Positions 7,551-11,421 of a stretch of DNA of 11,421 nt are shown here, in pieces. A program made the position numbers and the translations under genes. Source of the stretch: Bacteroidota bacterium (GTDB taxonomy: Bacteria; Pseudomonadota; Alphaproteobacteria; Puniceispirillales; Puniceispirillaceae); the NCBI GenBank assembly GCA_009936825.1, contig JAACDV010000278.1, forward strand, positions 1 through 11,421, read 5' to 3'. The notes below the pieces were generated by a model. That model was not told the DNA's origin and made no database searches. It saw nothing but the letters and a program-made list of their open reading frames with translations. Each line of letters opens with the position of its first letter. Position 1 is the first letter of the stretch.

Positions 7551-8477
7551 AGGGGGTACGCCCAGGTCTTCGTCTTCCTCGACATGACGCTTTAGATCGA
7601 ACATCGCCAATATACCAACGGCAACGAACAGCGATGAATAAGTACCTATAACCACGCCCCACATCATAGCCAAAGCAAAATCACGAAGAACCGCACCGCC
7701 AAACACCACAATCGCCAACAAAGCCAGCAAGGTCGTAACCGAGGTCATCACGGTACGCGACAAGGTTTCATTCATCGAAATATTAAGAATGTCACGCTGC
7801 TCATAGGATTTATAACGCCGTAAATTTTCCCGGATTCGGTCAAACAGAACCACTGTGTCATTGATCGAATATCCGGCGATCGTCAGAATAGCTGCCACAG
7901 TCGCAAGATTAAATTCAAATGAGGTTAGCGCAAACAGTCCAATCGTGGACAAAACATCATGCGCCAATGCGATGATCGCAGCGATAGAAAACTGCCACTC
8001 AAAGCGAAACCAGATATACACCATAATCGCAAGCAAGGCGCACACTACGGCCCAAATTCCGTTCTCGGCAAGTTCGGCGCCAACCGTGGGCCCGACAAAT
8101 TCGGTGCGCCTGATTTCATATCCGTCACCCAGCGTCGCGGTGATTGCCTGAATTGCGACCAATTGTGCGGCCTCATCGCCATCCTGGCGCTGAACCCGCA
8201 CCAGAATATCGCTTTGTGAGCCAAATTCCTGCAGGCTTATATCACCAAGACCCAGCTTGCCAAGATCAGCGCGAACGCCCGCCACATCAGCTACGCCAGA
8301 GGTGCTTCGCGCCTCGATCAGAATACCGCCGCGGAAATCAATGCCAAGGTTAAGTCCGACAAAGGTAAATAACAGGATAGATGCCGCAACAAGCAGGCTG
8401 GAAAACCCCAATGCCGGTTTGCGGAGTCGCAGAAAATCTATCTTGGTTTCACTCGGAACTAGCTTTAAGCGCATCAT
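7539..8477 (-). CDS. secF: Protein translocase subunit SecF
   Basis: Inner-membrane partner of SecD in the SecDF-YajC complex, which uses the proton motive force to help pull exported proteins through SecYEG. Seen: 312 residues with TM1 near 22-45, the periplasmic start NLGIDFRGG (48-56), VGPTVGAELAENG before TM2, and a five-helix C-terminal block. The fourth-helix motif is GYSINDTVVLFDRIRE with D207, equivalent to the conserved proton-path aspartate of SecF. The acidic C-terminal tail ends EEDEDLGVPPEEG. M1 (8477) is only three bases from GGAG, while M2 (8474) is six bases away and may be the better start. The gene follows secD after four bases and is followed one base after its stop by the Mth938 ATG. 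Confidence 0.98.
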   Translation of the reverse strand: MMRLKLVPSETKIDFLRLRKPALGFSSLLVAASILLFTFVGLNLGIDFRGGILIEARSTSGVADVAGVRADLGKLGLGDISLQEFGSQSDILVRVQRQDGDEAAQLVAIQAITATLGDGYEIRRTEFVGPTVGAELAENGIWAVVCALLAIMVYIWFRFEWQFSIAAIIALAHDVLSTIGLFALTSFEFNLATVAAILTIAGYSINDTVVLFDRIRENLRRYKSYEQRDILNISMNETLSRTVMTSVTTLLALLAIVVFGGAVLRDFALAMMWGVVIGTYSSLFVAVGILAMFDLKRHVEEDEDLGVPPEEG

Positions 8478-8480
8478 TTT

Positions 8481-8486
8481 CTCCTA
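8481..8486 (-). promoter_or_regulatory. secF ribosome-binding site overlapping the secD stop
   Basis: TAGGAG on the minus strand is at once the secD stop codon (TAG) and the Shine-Dalgarno of secF (GGAG), an arrangement expected to couple translation of the two subunits. Confidence 0.8.
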
Positions 8487-10043
8487 CAGAACCAGCGTCT
8501 TGGGACGCTTGCGCTCAAGCCAAATGACGATCAGCAGGCGCGTCACCATAACAGCGGTAAACAGCGAGGTTGCAATGCCAATCGACAAGGTCACCGCAAA
8601 TCCCTTAATCGGGCCGGAGCCAAAAATATACAGGAAAAGAGCCGCGAATAATGTGGTCAAATTCGAATCAACAATCGTCGAAATCGCGCGCTGATATCCC
8701 CCTTCGACCGCCGCCATAACACTGCGCCCCCGGCGTAATTCTTCACGAATACGTTCAAACACCAGCACATTTGCATCAACCGCCATTCCCATGGTCAGAA
8801 CAATTCCGGCAATTCCGGGCAATGTCAGCGTGGCCTGAATGGTCGATAAAGCCGCCAAGATCAGCACCACATTCACCCCAAGCGCAATATCAGCCAAAAG
8901 CCCGAACATGCCATAGCTGACAACCATGTAGATGATAACCAACATCAAACCGACAATGGCGGCAATCTTACCAGCCGCGACGGAATCAGCGCCAAGCCCG
9001 GGACCGATTGAGCGTTCTTCCATAACGGTAAGCGGGGCCGGCAGCGCACCGGCGCGCAGGATAAGCGCCAACTCGTTGGTCTCGCTAACAGTAAAAGACC
9101 CGGTTATCTGAGCACTGCCAAAAATCTGCGACTGGATGGTTGGTGCAGAGACAACTTTTCCATCCAGAATAATGGCGAATGGCCGGCCAATATTGGCCCC
9201 CGTCACCCGGCCAAAGCGTTTAGCCCCCAGTGAATTCAAGGTAAAGCTGACCGCCGGACGATTATTCTCATCAAAAGTGGCTTGCGCGGTCTCCAGCAAC
9301 TCGCCGCTGACCATCACCCGCTTTTCAACAACATAGAAGTCGCCGCTGTTCTCATTATCGCTTGGCAGCAAAACACTGCCGGGCGGAACGCGGCCACGGT
9401 CACGCGCCTCTTGTGCGCTGATACTGGTATCAACGAGCTGGAAAGTCAGTTTTGCCGTGCGACCAAGAAGGCGTTTGATTTCTTCAGGATCATCAACACC
9501 CGGAAGTTGAACAAGGATACGGTCACTTCCCTGACGTTGAATAATCGGCTCTTTGGTGCCGTCAGGATCAATCCGCCTGCGGATGATTTCCATCGACTGA
9601 TCGAGCGTGGATGTCTGCAAAGCTGTCCGCCCACCCTCGTTAAACCTGATGATATAATCAGTCCCGTCACGCACGACATCGACATTAGTGCCAAGCTCAC
9701 GGAAAATTTCGCGGGCAGTTTCGGCGTCATCAGCATTTCGAAGACTGACAGAAACGGCGGAACCTTTGACACCAAGCCCGCGATATCTGATTTTCTTGCC
9801 TCGAAAATCTTGGCGAATCCTCTCGGCGAACCCCTCAAGCCGCTCATTAACAACGACATCCATGTCCACGCTGAGCAGAAGGTGCGAGCCGCCTTGCAAA
9901 TCAAGGCCAAGATTGATTTTCTGACCGTAAAGGGGGCCCTGCCCGTCACTATCATCCGGCATCAAGTTCGGCGCCGCAAAGATAAAGCCGAGAACCGATA
10001 TCAGAAGAACGAGTGCTTTTTTCCAGCCTTCAAATTGTAGCAT
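8484..10043 (-). CDS. secD: Protein translocase subunit SecD
   Basis: Large subunit of the SecDF proton-driven accessory translocase. Seen: 519 residues with TM1 at about 9-24, the family signature NLGLDLQGGSHLLL (44-57), periplasmic P1 domain segments RRRIDPDGTKEP and IQRQGSDRILVQLPGV, and a C-terminal five-helix block starting near SIGPGLG. The fourth-helix motif is GMAVDANVLVFERIREE with D423, the conserved aspartate of the proton path. Length is within the range for stand-alone SecD, and secF is separate as usual in proteobacteria. The ATG has a GGAAAG ten bases upstream. The 116-base gap to yajC holds a 13-bp tandem array, so the operon is looser here than between secD, secF and the Mth938 gene. 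Confidence 0.98.
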   Translation of the reverse strand: MLQFEGWKKALVLLISVLGFIFAAPNLMPDDSDGQGPLYGQKINLGLDLQGGSHLLLSVDMDVVVNERLEGFAERIRQDFRGKKIRYRGLGVKGSAVSVSLRNADDAETAREIFRELGTNVDVVRDGTDYIIRFNEGGRTALQTSTLDQSMEIIRRRIDPDGTKEPIIQRQGSDRILVQLPGVDDPEEIKRLLGRTAKLTFQLVDTSISAQEARDRGRVPPGSVLLPSDNENSGDFYVVEKRVMVSGELLETAQATFDENNRPAVSFTLNSLGAKRFGRVTGANIGRPFAIILDGKVVSAPTIQSQIFGSAQITGSFTVSETNELALILRAGALPAPLTVMEERSIGPGLGADSVAAGKIAAIVGLMLVIIYMVVSYGMFGLLADIALGVNVVLILAALSTIQATLTLPGIAGIVLTMGMAVDANVLVFERIREELRRGRSVMAAVEGGYQRAISTIVDSNLTTLFAALFLYIFGSGPIKGFAVTLSIGIATSLFTAVMVTRLLIVIWLERKRPKTLVL

Positions 10044-10058
10044 TAGCTGAACACTTTC

Positions 10059-10123
10059 CAGTTAGAGACAAGATTTGGTAACAGGATTTGGTGACGGAAT
10101 TTGGTGACAGGATTTGCTGGCGG
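10059..10123 (-). repeat. 13-bp tandem repeat array between yajC and secD
   Basis: On the plus strand, four adjacent 13-bp units run GATTTGGTAACAG (10072), GATTTGGTGACGG (10085), AATTTGGTGACAG (10098) and GATTTGCTGGCGG (10111-10123). Units one to three differ from each other at one to three positions; the fourth is more diverged. The 13 bases before (10059-10071) match the consensus at about 8 positions, a possible decayed fifth unit. The array ends 15 bases upstream of the secD ATG and lies in the transcribed leader of secD. Confidence 0.9.
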
Positions 10124-10159
10124 GTCGGCAGCGGGAATGGGAGCCCGTCCCCAATGAAG

Positions 10160-10483
10160 TCAGCTTTTAGCGTCTGATTTGTTCATGACTTCAGCAATCA
10201 TTGCCCGGACGACTTGAACCTTTACGTCTTTGGCAATTTCCACATCAACGGTGGTGCTGTCGTCAACAACTTTAACAATGGTTCCGGCGATACCGCCATT
10301 CGTCACGATTTTGTCGCCGCGGCTCAATTTACTAAGCATTTCCTTATGCGCTTTCGCACGCTTTTGTTGCGGGCGAATAAGCAGAAAATAGAAAATGACC
10401 ATCACAAGAACGATCGGCATCAGGCCGAGGCCACCTTCAGCAAAGCCTCCTGACTGCGCGAGAGCAGGTGTAATTAACATCAT
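10160..10483 (-). CDS. yajC: Preprotein translocase subunit YajC
   Basis: Small single-span membrane protein that associates with SecDF. Seen: 107 residues with a short N-terminal segment, one hydrophobic helix (about 21-36), then the family hallmark LLIRPQQKRAKAH. A cytoplasmic domain follows with LSRGDKIVTNGGIAGTIVKV and a hydrophobic end. The length is standard (about 110). ATG 10483 is chosen because GGAG lies seven bases upstream; the immediately following ATG (10480) is the alternative. It is the first gene of the minus-strand run and has a likely promoter about 80 bases upstream. Confidence 0.98.
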   Translation of the reverse strand: MMLITPALAQSGGFAEGGLGLMPIVLVMVIFYFLLIRPQQKRAKAHKEMLSKLSRGDKIVTNGGIAGTIVKVVDDSTTVDVEIAKDVKVQVVRAMIAEVMNKSDAKS

Positions 10484-10561
10484 TGGGGTACTCCAAGCCT
10501 GTTGGGATTTAATTCGCTTGCACCATAAACACCCTTGCTGCGATGGGCAATCACCAACACC

Positions 10562-10567
10562 ATTATA
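10562..10567 (-). promoter_or_regulatory. Likely -10 element of the yajC-secDF operon
   Basis: A perfect TATAAT on the minus strand, about 80 bases upstream of the yajC ATG and predicting a leader of roughly 70 bases. The best -35 at 17-18 bases spacing is weak (around GTCTTTC). It sits in the divergent gap shared with the ATPase gene. Confidence 0.55.
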
Positions 10568-10594
10568 TGCCGGTTAAAAGCGCAGAAAGACTGG

Positions 10595-10623
10595 TTGTTT
10601 GCGTTTCTTCCCCTTGCTAAGTT
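10595..10623 (+). promoter_or_regulatory. Candidate promoter of the DUF815 ATPase gene, possibly leaderless
   Basis: TTGTTT (10595-10600), an exact 17-base spacer and TAAGTT (10618-10623). The -10 ends six bases before the ATG, so transcription would start at about the start codon. No Shine-Dalgarno sequence is seen before the ATG, which agrees with a leaderless message. Confidence 0.4.
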
Positions 10624-10629
10624 CTTTTA

Positions 10630-11421
10630 ATGAGCGAAAATGACCCTGATAAGATGTTTTGGACCCAGCTTCGCCGCATTGCCGACGCGCTGGAAAAGTT
10701 AAGCCCCACCGACCCTAGGCCGGAAGATATGCTGCCCGCTGATAACGCGAATAGCGGTGATATCGCCGATGCCTATGTCTGGAACCGCGCATTGAGGCGG
10801 CTTATCCCTGTTGAAAAAGTTAATCGCGTTGATCTTCGGCTGCTTTGCGGGGTGGATCAGCAGCGCGATACCCTGTTGTCGAACACCATTGCTTTTATGC
10901 GCGGATTTCCGGCGAATAACGCGCTGCTATGGGGGGCGCGCGGAACCGGTAAATCATCGCTGGTAAAGGCTGTACACGGAACCGTGGCCAACCGCGAGAT
11001 GACCCCCGCAACAAAGGGGGGCATGAGGTGTGCGCTGATCGAAATTCACCGCGAAGACATCGAAGATTTGCCTTTTCTGATGAGTTACCTAGCAAAAATT
11101 GACCGCCGCTTTGTGGTGTTCACTGACGATCTGACCTTTGATCATGGCGACAGCAGCTATAAATCCCTAAAGGCTGCGTTGGATGGCGGCATTGAAGGTC
11201 GGCCTGAAAACGTGATTTTTTATGCCACATCGAACCGACGGCATTTGATGCCGCGCCAGATGATTGAAAATGAGCGCTCAACCGCGATCAATCCGTCCGA
11301 ATCCGTTGAGGAAAGTGTCTCGCTCTCGGACCGTTTCGGCCTGTGGATAGGCTTTCACACAACCGATCAGGAAACCTATCTTGAAATTGTCGATGGATAT
11401 ATCGCTCATTTTGGCATTAAC
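10630..11421 (+). CDS. DUF815 family AAA+-like ATPase (3' end outside window)
   Basis: Putative P-loop ATPase of the DUF815 family; the cellular role is not known to me. Seen: 264 codons open to the window end. Y49VWNR begins the conserved part, followed by LLCGVDQQRDTL, Walker A GARGTGKSS (102-110), a Walker B-like FVVFTDDLTF (161-170), LKAALDGGIEGRPENV, the sensor-like YATSNRRHLMPR, and SLSDRFGLWIGFH near the arginine-finger region. These are in the family order. The usual length is near 280-300, so perhaps 20-40 residues are missing. ATG 10630 is the only reasonable start near the conserved region; there is no ribosome-binding site. It is divergent from yajC-secDF, a placement found in other alphaproteobacteria, so a link to export or the envelope is possible but unproven. 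Confidence 0.9.
   Translation, partial: MSENDPDKMFWTQLRRIADALEKLSPTDPRPEDMLPADNANSGDIADAYVWNRALRRLIPVEKVNRVDLRLLCGVDQQRDTLLSNTIAFMRGFPANNALLWGARGTGKSSLVKAVHGTVANREMTPATKGGMRCALIEIHREDIEDLPFLMSYLAKIDRRFVVFTDDLTFDHGDSSYKSLKAALDGGIEGRPENVIFYATSNRRHLMPRQMIENERSTAINPSESVEESVSLSDRFGLWIGFHTTDQETYLEIVDGYIAHFGIN

Noticed and set aside
7538..7585. Longer Mth938 protein starting inside secF
   Set aside because: The extra 16 residues are not family-like, and a good ribosome-binding site with a stop-adjacent ATG supports the shorter start.
9282..10040. A 252-codon open frame antisense to secD
   Set aside because: It lies wholly within secD on the opposite strand, has no recognisable domain or ribosome-binding site, and is explained by codon bias of the real gene.
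10133..10152. Possible hairpin GGGAATGGGAGCCCGTCCCC downstream of yajC
   Set aside because: The arms pair only with mismatches or a two-base loop and there is no T tract, so it does not support a terminator.

Overview
The window is a stretch of core chromosome from an alphaproteobacterium. GC is moderate, roughly the low fifties by eye. The clade is inferred from gene order (gyrA and ssb on one strand with uvrA divergent; yajC-secD-secF-Mth938-phytoene synthase-like as one run next to a divergent DUF815 ATPase), from folate-dependent TrmFO, and from an alphaproteobacterial-looking UvrA. A SAR116-like (Puniceispirillales) marine lineage would fit, but that is a guess. No tRNA, rRNA, CRISPR array, insertion sequence, prophage or plasmid feature was seen, and there is no gene-free gap longer than 300 bases.

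Left part (1-5013), DNA topology, replication and repair: the 5' part of gyrA and all of ssb lie on the minus strand, separated by a good intrinsic terminator and a possible gyrA promoter. A 175-base divergent region with a perfect 10-bp inverted repeat separates ssb from uvrA on the plus strand. uvrA ends in a threefold 13-bp tandem repeat that includes its stop codon. trmFO (tRNA m5U54 methylation) follows 68 bases later with no visible terminator between them.

Middle and right part (6481-10567), a minus-strand operon: yajC, secD and secF (auxiliary Sec translocase subunits) are followed by two small genes. These are homologues of the mitochondrial complex I assembly factors NDUFAF3 (Mth938 fold) and NDUFAF6 (phytoene synthase-like, without the classical aspartate motifs). 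The last three genes are packed tightly: the secF ribosome-binding site overlaps the secD stop, and the Mth938 ATG lies one base after the secF stop. A perfect TATAAT upstream of yajC probably starts the operon. The yajC-secD gap holds a second, unrelated 13-bp tandem array. The operon's last gene overlaps the convergent 3' end of trmFO by 35 bases.

Right edge (10630-11421): a DUF815 AAA+-type ATPase on the plus strand, cut by the window end.

The genes are mostly ordinary. The points worth a second look lie between them: two 13-bp tandem arrays, a symmetric dyad in the ssb/uvrA promoter region, possible leaderless starts for uvrA and the ATPase, and the Sec/complex I assembly factor neighbourhood.
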